Assembly: GCA_025465095.1 (NCBI GenBank)
Contig: JAODME010000018.1
Coordinates: 1 to 59,698, forward strand
Source: Microbacteriaceae bacterium
GTDB lineage: Bacteria; Actinomycetota; Actinomycetes; Actinomycetales; Microbacteriaceae
Reading direction: 5' to 3'
Length of the DNA: 59,698 nucleotides
Position numbers and translations under genes: made by a program. The notes under the pieces are model-generated. The model was given only the letters and a program-made list of their open reading frames with translations, ran no database searches and was not told where the DNA came from. Shown in pieces: positions 17,754 through 27,100 of this stretch; position 1 is the first letter of the stretch; each line of letters opens with the position of its first letter.

Positions 17754-19118
17754 TCAAGCCCGCATCGTGGACCCGTTCGATTCGAAGGCGTGCTCACCGA
17801 GGCTCGGCTCAGGGCGCATCACCATCGCGGCGGCCATCATCGCGATCGCGAGCCCGGTCGTCATGACCCCGTAGTAGAGGATCTCGACGAGGATGACGAG
17901 GAGCACCGTGTTGCACGCAACCCCCATCGGGTCACGCTCCCGAATGGAACGGAAGTAGGCGACGGCCAACCATGCTGTAAAAAGGAATGCGCCAGGAAAG
18001 CCATGAGAGAACATCAGCATCCAGATCTGGCCCTGAGTTCCTGCTGAAAGCAAGCCCTGCTCAGACGGCTTCGGGGCTCCGTACCCGAACATCGGAGACT
18101 CGAGAGTCCGCTCGAACGTCTCCTGATAGAGCGAGGCCCTGTCCTCGGTCGACGAGCCCGTCTCGACCCGTGAAGTCACCCTGTCCCCCACCGAGAGGAC
18201 GTTCATCGCGATGACGATGACAACGGCAAGACCGAGCATTGCGACTAACGCACGGAAGCTTCCGCGCAGCACCAGCCGCACGGTCACGTAGGCGAGGGCA
18301 AGTCCCAGTCCGATGAACATCCCCCTGTTGAGAGTGAGGAAGGCCGGCACAAACGACAGTGGTACCGCGGCGAGCAGCCACCAGAACCTGCGTTCCCTCC
18401 TCACCTCCAGGAGGTAGGCGACGACGATCGGCATGAGGAGCGAATACGCGTTGCCCCAGCCGTTGGTATAGAGGAACGGTGCGCTCGGACGCGGGTCCAT
18501 CTGGAAGTACCCGTTTGGGTTCCACTGAGCCACCTCCCGGTACACCATGCTGCGGATCAGATCGTTGGATGCGAGCCAATCCGGAATCACGAATGACATC
18601 GGGGTCGTGAACGTGAAACCCGGGACCAAGATGCCGATGAATCCCCCCGCGACGACGACCAACCAGAATCCGGTCAGGAGGCCTGCGAGGTACCGTGCTG
18701 TGAGTGTCGCCCGCGCGTTGTACACGTACAGGAAGAGGACCGTCACCGCGACATACATCGAAGCACGGAACAGGAAACCGAGCAGCCGACCCGATGTGTC
18801 GACTCCGATGACGGAGAAGGCCATCCAGAGCAGGAACAACAGCCAGATACCGAAGCCGCGAGGCACGTCGACTCTTCGCCGGCGCACCAGGTAAACGACC
18901 ATCACGGCAGCGAGCATCGGATAGGCAAGGTCACCGATTCCGAGGACCCACCACAGCGGGTATCCGAAAAAAATGGCCGCAACCGGCCAGCGCGGCAGCG
19001 CGGGACCCGCGTCGGGGCGCGGGCGCGACGGCGGCATCGGCCGGTTCAGCGTCCGAAGTGACGTCCTGTCAGTGGCGGAACGGAAACGCGGCGGCTCGGG
19101 TGCCGGGCGTCGATGCAT
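17754..19118 (-). CDS. O-antigen ligase/polymerase-like membrane protein (Wzy-like)
   Basis: A 454-residue multi-pass membrane protein with about 10-12 hydrophobic helices. A large outside loop (about 195-245) is followed by the LTLNRGMFIGLG helix and a late loop containing LYQETFERTLESPMFGYGAP, a layout typical of the Wzy/RfaL/WaaL O-antigen polymerase superfamily. It would polymerise or transfer the flipped repeat units outside the membrane. It starts at ATG 19118, divergent from the Wzz-like gene, and lies upstream of the GT2. Confidence 0.8.
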   Translation of the reverse strand: MHRRPAPEPPRFRSATDRTSLRTLNRPMPPSRPRPDAGPALPRWPVAAIFFGYPLWWVLGIGDLAYPMLAAVMVVYLVRRRRVDVPRGFGIWLLFLLWMAFSVIGVDTSGRLLGFLFRASMYVAVTVLFLYVYNARATLTARYLAGLLTGFWLVVVAGGFIGILVPGFTFTTPMSFVIPDWLASNDLIRSMVYREVAQWNPNGYFQMDPRPSAPFLYTNGWGNAYSLLMPIVVAYLLEVRRERRFWWLLAAVPLSFVPAFLTLNRGMFIGLGLALAYVTVRLVLRGSFRALVAMLGLAVVIVIAMNVLSVGDRVTSRVETGSSTEDRASLYQETFERTLESPMFGYGAPKPSEQGLLSAGTQGQIWMLMFSHGFPGAFLFTAWLAVAYFRSIRERDPMGVACNTVLLVILVEILYYGVMTTGLAIAMMAAAMVMRPEPSLGEHAFESNGSTMRA

Positions 19119-19239
19119 TCCCTAAGAATGTAGGACCCGCACCTTGTGCGCAACAGTCCAGCTGCCATAATCTGAGCGAACCCTTGGGCGCCCCCGTCGC
19201 CGTCGCTATTCCCGAACCCGAATCAGGAACCTAGTGCTC
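19119..19239. promoter_or_regulatory. divergent promoter region wzy-like / wzz-like
   Basis: A 121-base spacer. It ends with GAACCCGAATCAGG (19214-19227), sharing ACCCGAAT with the palindromes at 13659 and 23305 but lacking the left CCTG arm. I see no clear -35/-10 pair. Confidence 0.35.
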
Positions 19240-20865
19240 ATGTCAACATTTAACCACGACTCCATTAACCACGACTCTGTCGGCATCGAGCATTACGCCT
19301 CCGTTCTGAAGAGGCGATGGCGGATGATGATCGGAGGCGCACTGGTCGGATTCGTTGCCATTCTCGGATACTTGACCGTCGTAGGCGAAAAGTCGGTCGC
19401 CACCACCGACATCAACCTCACCGTAATCTCGGACGATCCGTTCAACGCCGGAAAGACCGCATCCGAACTCCTGGACGCGACAACCGAGTCCCAGATTGCC
19501 AGATCTTATGCCGTCGCCGTCAAGGCGGCCGATGCTCTCGGCGGCGGAACGACACCCGCCGAGCTTCGACAGAACCTCGAGGTGAGCGTGGTCGCGGATG
19601 CAACGGTCATCAGCCTGAGCTACAAGGCGCCTACCGCCGAGGAGGCCGTCGAAGGATCTTCGGCAATCGCCGACGCGTACCTTTCGTATCGTGCTGCACA
19701 AGCGCAGGCCCGCGTCAACGGCGTGACCGAACGAATCGACGCCCGACTGGAGCAACTGAGAGTGGAGCTTGGAGAGGCTAATGGGCGCGGAGCTGCAGCA
19801 GCATCCGGATCTTCAGAAGCCAATCAGGCGCGGAGCGACCAGGACCTCATCGTCATAGAAATCGACTCACTGCTCAACGACAGAAACTCTTTGGCCCTTA
19901 TCGATACCGCGGGTGGGTCGGTGCTGAGCTCTGCCGTCGAGAACGAGGTCGAAGTCACACCAGACGCCGGCTTGATGCTCACGGCAGGTGTGCTCGGAGG
20001 CCTCGTCCTCGGCGTGATTCTCGCCTTCCTGCTCACGGCGTTCACCCGTCGTGTGCAACGCGTCGAGGACGTCGAGCGGGCTACTGGGGTGCGTGGCCTT
20101 CTCGAGCGGCCCGCGTCTCACCACGCGGCTGTGCCGGAGACCGGAGCCATGATGGACAGCCTCCGAGTCGCACGGGAGCGCTTATTCGCGACCCTCAACC
20201 CGCGCGGCGCTGTCGTCGCGGTAATCGACGATACAACGGCGCATCAACCCTCCGACCTTCCTGTCAACCTCGCGGTCGCTGCAGCAAGAGCTGGGCAGAA
20301 GACGCTCGTCCTCGCGCCCAACATCTCGCCGAGCTACCTTGATCTCCTCAAAGACAAGCTCAGCTTGCAGGTCCTCGAGCTGAACAACGAGGGGGTTGTC
20401 TACGGCTCGAGCATTGTCGCCGGCCTGACCCTCGGGGTGGGCCGCCATTCGCACTCCGATGACGCGGACGATCGGGAATTCGCGACCTATGTCCGGGATG
20501 TGATCGACACCGCCGGGGAAGACGTCTTCGTGCTGCTGACGCTGCCACCGAGGGCATCGCACGCGAGCGAATTGGCGGCAGCACGGCTGGCGGATGCCGT
20601 GATCATGGTTGCAGTACTCGGGCGCAGCAGGAAGAAGCGCATTTCGGAGACGGTCGAGGAACTGGCACTTGTCGGCAGCCCGTTCCTCGGCGCTCTCATT
20701 ACCGATCGCAGACGCAGGTTGCGTTCGGACAAGCCCGTGGCCCTACCGGATTTCAAGCACAGCAAAAACCAGTTCGCGGCGGTGCTTCCTCGGCTCGGAG
20801 AAGCGAAAATAGCGGCTTCCTCACGGTCGACTCGCTCGGCAGCGAATTCGCGGGCTCAGAAATGA
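19240..20865 (+). CDS. Wzz-type chain-length protein fused to a degenerate BY-kinase-like domain
   Basis: A 541-residue membrane protein. A Wzz domain with transmembrane helices near 30-50 and 243-267 flanks a periplasmic coiled region. The C-terminal 240 residues align by pattern with the CpsD/Wzc tyrosine autokinase (DLPVNLAVAAARAGQKTLVL resembles the strand-helix-strand after a P-loop). The GxxxxGK[ST] Walker A is missing, replaced by DDTTAHQPSD, and there is no tyrosine cluster at the C-terminus. It probably controls chain length without kinase activity. I chose ATG 19240; GTG 19234 is also in frame. Its stop overlaps the next ATG. Confidence 0.8.
   Translation: MSTFNHDSINHDSVGIEHYASVLKRRWRMMIGGALVGFVAILGYLTVVGEKSVATTDINLTVISDDPFNAGKTASELLDATTESQIARSYAVAVKAADALGGGTTPAELRQNLEVSVVADATVISLSYKAPTAEEAVEGSSAIADAYLSYRAAQAQARVNGVTERIDARLEQLRVELGEANGRGAAAASGSSEANQARSDQDLIVIEIDSLLNDRNSLALIDTAGGSVLSSAVENEVEVTPDAGLMLTAGVLGGLVLGVILAFLLTAFTRRVQRVEDVERATGVRGLLERPASHHAAVPETGAMMDSLRVARERLFATLNPRGAVVAVIDDTTAHQPSDLPVNLAVAAARAGQKTLVLAPNISPSYLDLLKDKLSLQVLELNNEGVVYGSSIVAGLTLGVGRHSHSDDADDREFATYVRDVIDTAGEDVFVLLTLPPRASHASELAAARLADAVIMVAVLGRSRKKRISETVEELALVGSPFLGALITDRRRRLRSDKPVALPDFKHSKNQFAAVLPRLGEAKIAASSRSTRSAANSRAQK
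19250..19277 (+). repeat. 13-bp duplication at the wzz-like N-terminus
   Basis: TTAACCACGACTC occurs at 19250-19262 and again at 19265-19277 (15-base period), encoding NHDSI then NHDSV at residues 4-13. It looks like a small slippage duplication of the cytoplasmic N-terminus. Confidence 0.6.
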
Positions 20866-21662
20866 CGACGTCAGAACGCACCGTGACGCGGGCCACGGTG
20901 TTGGGTGTGGCGGTGGACGGAATCACGATGAAGCGAGCCGTGGACGTGATCATGGGCTGGACGGAGTCGCGCACGACTCACCTGGCGGTCGGTGTCAACG
21001 CGTACGTCTGCAACCAAGCGTGGGGCGATTCCGTTTTTCGAGCTCGATATAACTCTGCCGACCTCTCCTACGTGGACGGTCAGTCGATCGTCGTCGCGGC
21101 TCGACTGCTCGGATACCAGGTGCCGGAGCGACTGGCAACGACCGACCTCGTCTGGCCCCTCGCGGAGAAGTGCGCGATTCGAGGGAAAAGGGTGTTTTTG
21201 TTCGGCGGCTCACCGGGAGTGGCGGATCTCGCCGCGCAAGCACTTGAGAGACGAGCACCTGGTCTCCAGATCACGGCGAGGAACGGCTATCAGGACCGGG
21301 AGGATGATTCCGCACTCATCGATGCGATTCTCGATTTCCATCCTGACGTGCTCCTTGTCGGTCTCGGTGATCGCCTACAGCAGGAATGGATCGCCGAACA
21401 CCGAGATGTGATAGGTGTCCCCGCAATACTGAGTTGTGGCGGGTTGTTCGATTGGACAAGCGGCTCTCACCGGAGGGCTCCGAAGTGGATGATCGGAGCC
21501 GGGCTCGAATGGCTGTGGAGACTCCTAATCGAGCCTCGACGCCTCGCCGGCCGCTACCTGCTCGGTAATCCCCTATTCCTGGCGCGATTGGCCCGCCAGC
21601 TGATTTCCGATCGCTCGAGCCACACTCGCGACGTCGCGGGTGCACGGTCCTTGGAGAGTTGA
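20862..21662 (+). CDS. WecG/TagA/CpsF family glycosyltransferase
   Basis: A 266-residue member of the GT26 family, which transfers a sugar (N-acetylmannosamine in TagA, ManNAcA in WecG) to the undecaprenyl-linked primer. Family landmarks are VNAYVCNQAW, the substrate-binding SADLSYVDGQSIVVAARLLG, FLFGGSPGVADLAAQALE, and LLVGLGDRLQQEWI followed by SCGGLFDWTSGSHRRAPKW. The ATG overlaps the stop of the Wzz-like gene (ATGA), so translation is coupled. Its presence with a TagD-like gene gives the locus a wall-teichoic-acid flavour. Confidence 0.9.
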   Translation: MTTSERTVTRATVLGVAVDGITMKRAVDVIMGWTESRTTHLAVGVNAYVCNQAWGDSVFRARYNSADLSYVDGQSIVVAARLLGYQVPERLATTDLVWPLAEKCAIRGKRVFLFGGSPGVADLAAQALERRAPGLQITARNGYQDREDDSALIDAILDFHPDVLLVGLGDRLQQEWIAEHRDVIGVPAILSCGGLFDWTSGSHRRAPKWMIGAGLEWLWRLLIEPRRLAGRYLLGNPLFLARLARQLISDRSSHTRDVAGARSLES

Positions 21663-21695
21663 GGCTGCGCGGACCAGCGGAAAGGTGAGGACCGA

Positions 21696-23219
21696 GTGCC
21701 AGGCATCACCCCGCCGGTTCCGCTAGGCGAATCAGATAACCTAGCCCGCGGGATCGGCCTCAGTTTTGCGGGCGCCGCGACGAGCGCCCTGATGGGATTT
21801 GCCCTCACCTTCGTGCTCACCCGCTCGCTGGGTGACTCCGGAGCCGGAATCGCGCTCCAGGCGATCGCGGTGTTCATGATCGCCTTGAGCGTCGCGAAGC
21901 TAGGCATGGATTCGGTGGCGATCTGGATATTTCCGCGACTCATCTTGCGCGACGTCGGCACCATCAGGTCCACGGTGATCTTGATGGGGCTTGCAACCCT
22001 CGTCGGAGGAACTGTATCTGGATTGGCGGTCGTCTTCGGCAGCTCACTCTTCGCGTCGTCCGGCGACGAGGACGCCGACGCGGTCGCTGCGGCGGTGTCC
22101 GCCGTGGGCTGGTTCATTCCCGCAGCGGCACTCGCCCTCGTCGCACTCGCTATAACTCGCGGTTTCGGGGGCATCCGCGCATTCGTCACCATAGGCAGCG
22201 TGGCCATGCCGAGCATCCGAGTGCTCGTCGCGATCATCGCCGCCGCAGCCGGAGGCTCCGCGATAGCACTATCTGTCGCGTGGGCGTCAGTCTTTCCCGC
22301 AGCATTCGTGGCTGCCTCCATCGTCGTGGTCGTGCAGATCCGGCGCCTCGAGGCACGCTCCGGACGGGCAGCGCCGCCTCGTCGAGACCGGGCCGTTCCC
22401 CGAACGATCGGGCGGTACGCCGTTCCTCGCACGATTTCGGCCGCGCTGGAGCAATCGATGCTGTGGAGTGACGTGATTATCGTCGGGCTCATCGCCGGCT
22501 CGGCGTCAGCCGGAGTGTATGGCGGAGCCGTCCGGCTGGTCGCCGCCGGCTTGATCGTCGACACCGCTATTCGGGCAGTCGTCTCGACTCGTTTCAGTGC
22601 CCTCCTCTTCGAGCATAAAACCGAACAAGTCCAAGCCCTCTATCGCACCGCAGCAACCTGGCTCGTGCTGTTCAGCAGTCCGATCTACGTCGTTCTCGCC
22701 ATCTTCGCACCGGTCGTGCTCGGTTGGTTCGGCCCGGACTTCGAAAGAGGTTCGTGGGCGCTGGTCATCCTGTGCGCAGGCGCGACGGTCACCTTCATGG
22801 CGGGCAACGTGCACTCCATGTTGCTGATGAGCGGGCGCAGCGGCCTCGCTGCGATGAACAAAGCCATCGCCCTGACCGCCAACGTCACCGGCAATCTGGT
22901 TCTCATACCTGCCTGGGGCATTCAAGGCGCTGCCGTCAGCTGGTCGGTGAGCATGCTGATCGACGCCGCCCTCGCCGCGATCGAAGTGCGGCGAGGCGTC
23001 GGCATCCGAACTGATTTCCGGATGGTCGCGTACGCCCTGATTGTTCCGGTTGTCGCCTTCGGGATCCCCGCCATGGCATTCAAGGTAATTCTCGGCGCCA
23101 ACGAGTTCGCACTTCTGCTCGCCCTCGTCGTCGGCGGGGCATTTTTCATAGCGTGGTGCTTTCTCGACCGCGACCGGCTGCATCTCCACGAGCTCATCGC
23201 ACGGTTCCGTCGGCGATAG
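21696..23219 (+). CDS. polysaccharide flippase (Wzx/MurJ-like MOP superfamily)
   Basis: A 507-residue membrane protein with about 12-14 hydrophobic helices in the MOP flippase pattern. It opens with LARGIGLSFAGAATSALMGFA and has a C-terminal polysaccharide-biosynthesis region around VLGWFGPDFERGSWALVI. It would move the lipid-linked repeat unit to the outer face for the Wzy-like polymerase. The start is GTG 21696 with a GGTGAGGA ribosome site. It follows the TagA-like gene by 33 bases and probably ends that transcript. Confidence 0.88.
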   Translation: MPGITPPVPLGESDNLARGIGLSFAGAATSALMGFALTFVLTRSLGDSGAGIALQAIAVFMIALSVAKLGMDSVAIWIFPRLILRDVGTIRSTVILMGLATLVGGTVSGLAVVFGSSLFASSGDEDADAVAAAVSAVGWFIPAAALALVALAITRGFGGIRAFVTIGSVAMPSIRVLVAIIAAAAGGSAIALSVAWASVFPAAFVAASIVVVVQIRRLEARSGRAAPPRRDRAVPRTIGRYAVPRTISAALEQSMLWSDVIIVGLIAGSASAGVYGGAVRLVAAGLIVDTAIRAVVSTRFSALLFEHKTEQVQALYRTAATWLVLFSSPIYVVLAIFAPVVLGWFGPDFERGSWALVILCAGATVTFMAGNVHSMLLMSGRSGLAAMNKAIALTANVTGNLVLIPAWGIQGAAVSWSVSMLIDAALAAIEVRRGVGIRTDFRMVAYALIVPVVAFGIPAMAFKVILGANEFALLLALVVGGAFFIAWCFLDRDRLHLHELIARFRRR

Positions 23220-23304
23220 CGGACAAATTCGCTTGCCGCCAAGCAAAGCGAGCATGTAGAGTCACCAACACTCCCTCACTTACCCGAGCGCGGGAGTTGA
23301 CTAC

Positions 23305-23324
23305 CCTGTAACCCGAATAACAGG
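23305..23324. promoter_or_regulatory. shared palindromic element, copy 2
   Basis: CCTGTAACCCGAATAACAGG, with CCTGT/ACAGG arms. It is 17/20 identical to 13659-13678 and lies 102 bases before the next gene. ACCCGA also occurs on each side, at 23282 and 23327. It lies in the 207-base gap between the flippase and the fibrinogen-like gene pair. Confidence 0.5.
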
Positions 23325-23426
23325 ACACCCGAATATGCTCACGTCATCGACGTGCGGGCTACCCGACCCCACGTCCCCCCAGATCGGCGACCCCTACGGC
23401 CCGATCACACTCAACGGATCCCGCGC

Positions 23427-24119
23427 GTGAACGACGACGGCCCCGGCACCGAGCCCACCGGCACCGAGCCCGCCACCACCGCGGATGCCGAGTCGCGGCG
23501 CCGCCCGCGACGGGTGGCCCTGTTCGTCGCTGCTGCGCTAGGTTCGGTGGCAGTCGCCCTCGCAATCGCCGTGGCGTCCGGTGCCGATCTCTCTCCCGTT
23601 GAGACGGAAGCCACTCCCGCCCGTGTCTCAGCCTCCCCCGAACCGGCGACCACTGAGCCACCCGCGGCTGCCGCGCCGATCGAGACCCCGATCCCTGCCG
23701 ACGGGAAATTGGCGCCCGAGACCGCAGCGGTCACGGTTGGTTCTTTGCTCGTGGCCCTCGCCGCACACGCGGAAGATCCATCCGCCAGTACCGACTCCCT
23801 GAGCTCGCTTGCAACCGGGGCAATTCTCGACGAGGTTGCGGCGGACACGGAGGAGCTCAAGGCCAACGGCTGGTCAAGAACCGGTACCGCAAAGGTCGGC
23901 TCCGTCCGCGTCATCGCCACCGACGCTGCTACCACCCCCGCGACCGCGACAATCGAAGCCTGCATCGACTCGAGCGACGTGCGCCTCCTTGACCTGGCCG
24001 GCGACGTGATCGGAGATCCCCTCGCGTCGCCTCGCTCGCTCAACATCTACTCGCTCGAGCACGACGGCGCCGTGTGGCGCGTCACATCTCGAACCTTTCC
24101 CGACGACGCCGCCTGTTAG
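23427..24119 (+). CDS. membrane-anchored hypothetical protein
   Basis: I do not recognise this 230-residue protein. It has a short charged cytoplasmic start, one transmembrane helix (about 30-52), a Pro/Thr/Ala-rich linker (about 55-95) and an exported domain of about 130 residues. That domain ends with a CIDSSDVRLLD segment and a VWRVTSRTFP strand, a layout recalling NTF2-like extracytoplasmic domains of actinobacterial lipoproteins; this resemblance is only by pattern. The start is GTG 23427. It is 37 bases upstream of the fibrinogen-like gene and probably co-transcribed with it. Confidence 0.7.
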   Translation: MNDDGPGTEPTGTEPATTADAESRRRPRRVALFVAAALGSVAVALAIAVASGADLSPVETEATPARVSASPEPATTEPPAAAAPIETPIPADGKLAPETAAVTVGSLLVALAAHAEDPSASTDSLSSLATGAILDEVAADTEELKANGWSRTGTAKVGSVRVIATDAATTPATATIEACIDSSDVRLLDLAGDVIGDPLASPRSLNIYSLEHDGAVWRVTSRTFPDDAAC

Positions 24120-24156
24120 ATCCGTAACCACGCTCATACCCCCGAGGAGCAACACC

Positions 24157-27100
24157 ATGACGCTTACCCGAAGCGCAATGAAATCCAGCATCACCCGAAC
24201 GGTGGGTGTCGGTGCCACCGCCGCGCTTGTCGTCGGGCTGATGCTGGCACCCCAGCAAGCGAGCGCTGCCGACATACCTGCTCCAGATGGGCGCTCCGAG
24301 CTCACCGCGGCGGCATCCTGCTGGGAGGCCAAACAGCGGGACCCTGCCGCAGAGAGCGGGGTCTACTGGATCCTCACCCCGAAGCTCGGAGCCGCAGAAC
24401 AGTTCTACTGCGACCAGCAGACCGACGGCGGAGGTTGGGTACTGATCGGGCGCGGACGAGAGGGTTGGTCGACCTCCAACGAAGGCTGGGGCACCCCGGC
24501 TCAAGTTCGCTCCACCGTCACCGGCCAGGCGGCTTTCTCTCCGCGTCAGCTTCCATCGAGGACCATTGAGGCGCTCCTCAACGGGAACACGGTCAGTTCG
24601 CTTTCAGACGGAATCCGCTTGCGGCGCGCCACTACCGCCGACGGCAGCGACTGGCAGGAATCCACGTTCACCTTCGCCTCCCCGAGGGACGAATGGCTCT
24701 GGCAGTTCGACAACGAGCAACGGGTCGACACCTGGAACATCGGCGGAACTGCGGGTACCGGTGGCCAGACGGTGGGCTTCGGAGAGGGAACGCTACTCAA
24801 CAGAGTGGAAACCTTCACCGGGTCGGCCCAGGGATGGCAGACGGGATTCGGCTTCGGCAGCGCCGCCCGCGGCACTGCCGCCTCGGACAGCTACGTGTGG
24901 GCACCCAGCGTGACCGCTCCGAACCCCCGGCCGTTCACCCAGGTCTACCTGCGTCCGAAGCTCATGTCCGCAGACACCTTCTCCACCATCCCAGACTCCG
25001 GAACGCCGAAACTTGAGGGTCGAGTACTCGCCGACAGTTTCGCACTGCCGCAGGTTTGGGGCGTCAGTGGCCGCGGAGCCGGATCCGAGTCGATTGAGGG
25101 TAGCAACGAGGTGTCCGCATTCGCCGAATCCAACGGCGTGATGTATGTCGGCGGCAACTTCCTCAACGTTCAGAGAAGCGCGGCGGGTGCGGGGACAGTC
25201 GCCCAGCCATACCTCGCTGCGTTCAATGTCGCCTCCGGCGAGTTCATCAGCTCCTTCCGGCCCGTCTTCAACAATCAGATCAAGACGCTCGAGGCACTGC
25301 CGAACGGAAATATCGCTGTCGGCGGCTTCTTCACCGAAGTCAATGGGCAATCCAGAGCGAACCTGGTGGTACTCAATCCCACCACCGGAGAGACGGACCC
25401 CACGTTCTCCGCTCGCGTGCTCAACCGTCTGACCGGCGGAACTCCGACCGTTCGAGCGCTCGATGTGCAGGGCGAGTGGTTGTACGTCGGCGGCAACTTC
25501 ACGCACTTCACTTGGAGCGGTTCCTCGGGTGAGCGCTACATGCGAGGTGGAGCGCGAGTCGATTACGTGACGGGCGAACCGGTTGCCGGATTCAACCCGG
25601 AGTTCAACGGCTCGGTCATGGCAGTCGACGCCTCAGCTCAGGGTGACCGCGTCTATTTCGGCGGGTTCTTCAACCGGTCGAAGACGACGCCCACCAATAA
25701 GGGTGCGGCGATCAGGACAGCCGATGCAACCGCGATCCCGTGGACCCCGATTCTCACCACCGAAAGGGGAGGTCGTGGCTACCAACAGGCGGTGCTCGAG
25801 GTCGGATCGAAGGTGTGGATTGGCGGTTCACAGCATCAGCTTTTCAGCTACGACCGGTCGAGCTTCACCTACCTGAGCGGCACTGTCTCAAACCCCAACG
25901 GCGATCTCCAGGCCATCTCCGCCGACGGTCCGACGATCTATGGCGGCTGCCACTGCTTCAACACCCAGTATCAGGGCGCAACGGTCTGGACGAACACCCG
26001 CAACCTCGGCACGACGTGGACGCGGGCGACGAAGGTCGACTCCATCGGCGCTTGGGATCAAACGACCGGGCTCACCCTTCCGGAGTTCAGTCCCCTGCTG
26101 GACAGCAGTGGCGGGGCGGGAAGCTGGGCTCAAATCAATGACTCGCGGGGCGTTCTGTGGACCGGAGGTGACTTTTCGTATTCGCACCGCGCCGGATTCG
26201 TCAGGCAGTGGTCGGGCGGCTTCGTCCGGTTCGCTAGGCGCGACGCCACGGCACCGACGTCTCCTTCGGCGCTCACCGCAGCTCAGAGCGCTACCGGGGT
26301 TACTCTCAATTGGAACGGTTCGACGGATGCCGGCAGCCCGATCGAATACCAGGTGATGCGCAACGACCGAGTCGTGGCCACGACCACGGCACGAACCATC
26401 TCGCTGCCGGAAGCCGCTGCCGACACGAAGTACTTCGTTCGAGCAGCGGATGCGCTTGGAAATCTGTCGGCGAGCACAGCGGCCGTCAAGCTTGCGAGCG
26501 CTCCCGTCGATCCGCCTCCAGCCGCCGGGGATCTCGTCGGCACGGGTTCGGCCTGGAAGTATCGGACGTCGGCCACCGCGCCGCCGGCCGGCTGGAACCG
26601 AGTCGGATTCGATTCGAGCAGTTGGCCGACCGGGAACGCCCCGCTCGGATTCGGTCACTCGAACCTGGGCACCACGCTCAATATCCCGGCACCCAAGCCG
26701 CTCGCGTCGTACTACTCGAAATCCGTTCAGGTCACCGACGCCAGCAGGCTCGGCTCCGTCACATTGACCACCCGGGCCGACGACGGCATCGTCGTCTATG
26801 TGAACGGTGTCGAGGTGTCGCGCAATAACATGCCGGCCGGCACGGTGACGATAGGCACCTATGCAACATCGGCAATCAATGCGACGAACGCGGTCAGAAA
26901 CCCGGTGACGATCACGGTTCCAGGATCAGCTTTCCGCAACGGCGCAAACGTCATTGCGGCAGAGGTTCACTTGAACTACCGCTCGACCCCGAGCGCAAGC
27001 TTCGAGTTGTCGGCTAAGGCCGCGATGAACGGCTCGCCACCGGTTGCGGCGCGGGCGGAACCGCCGGTCGATCCGCCGGCGGACCCGCCGGCTGGCCCTC

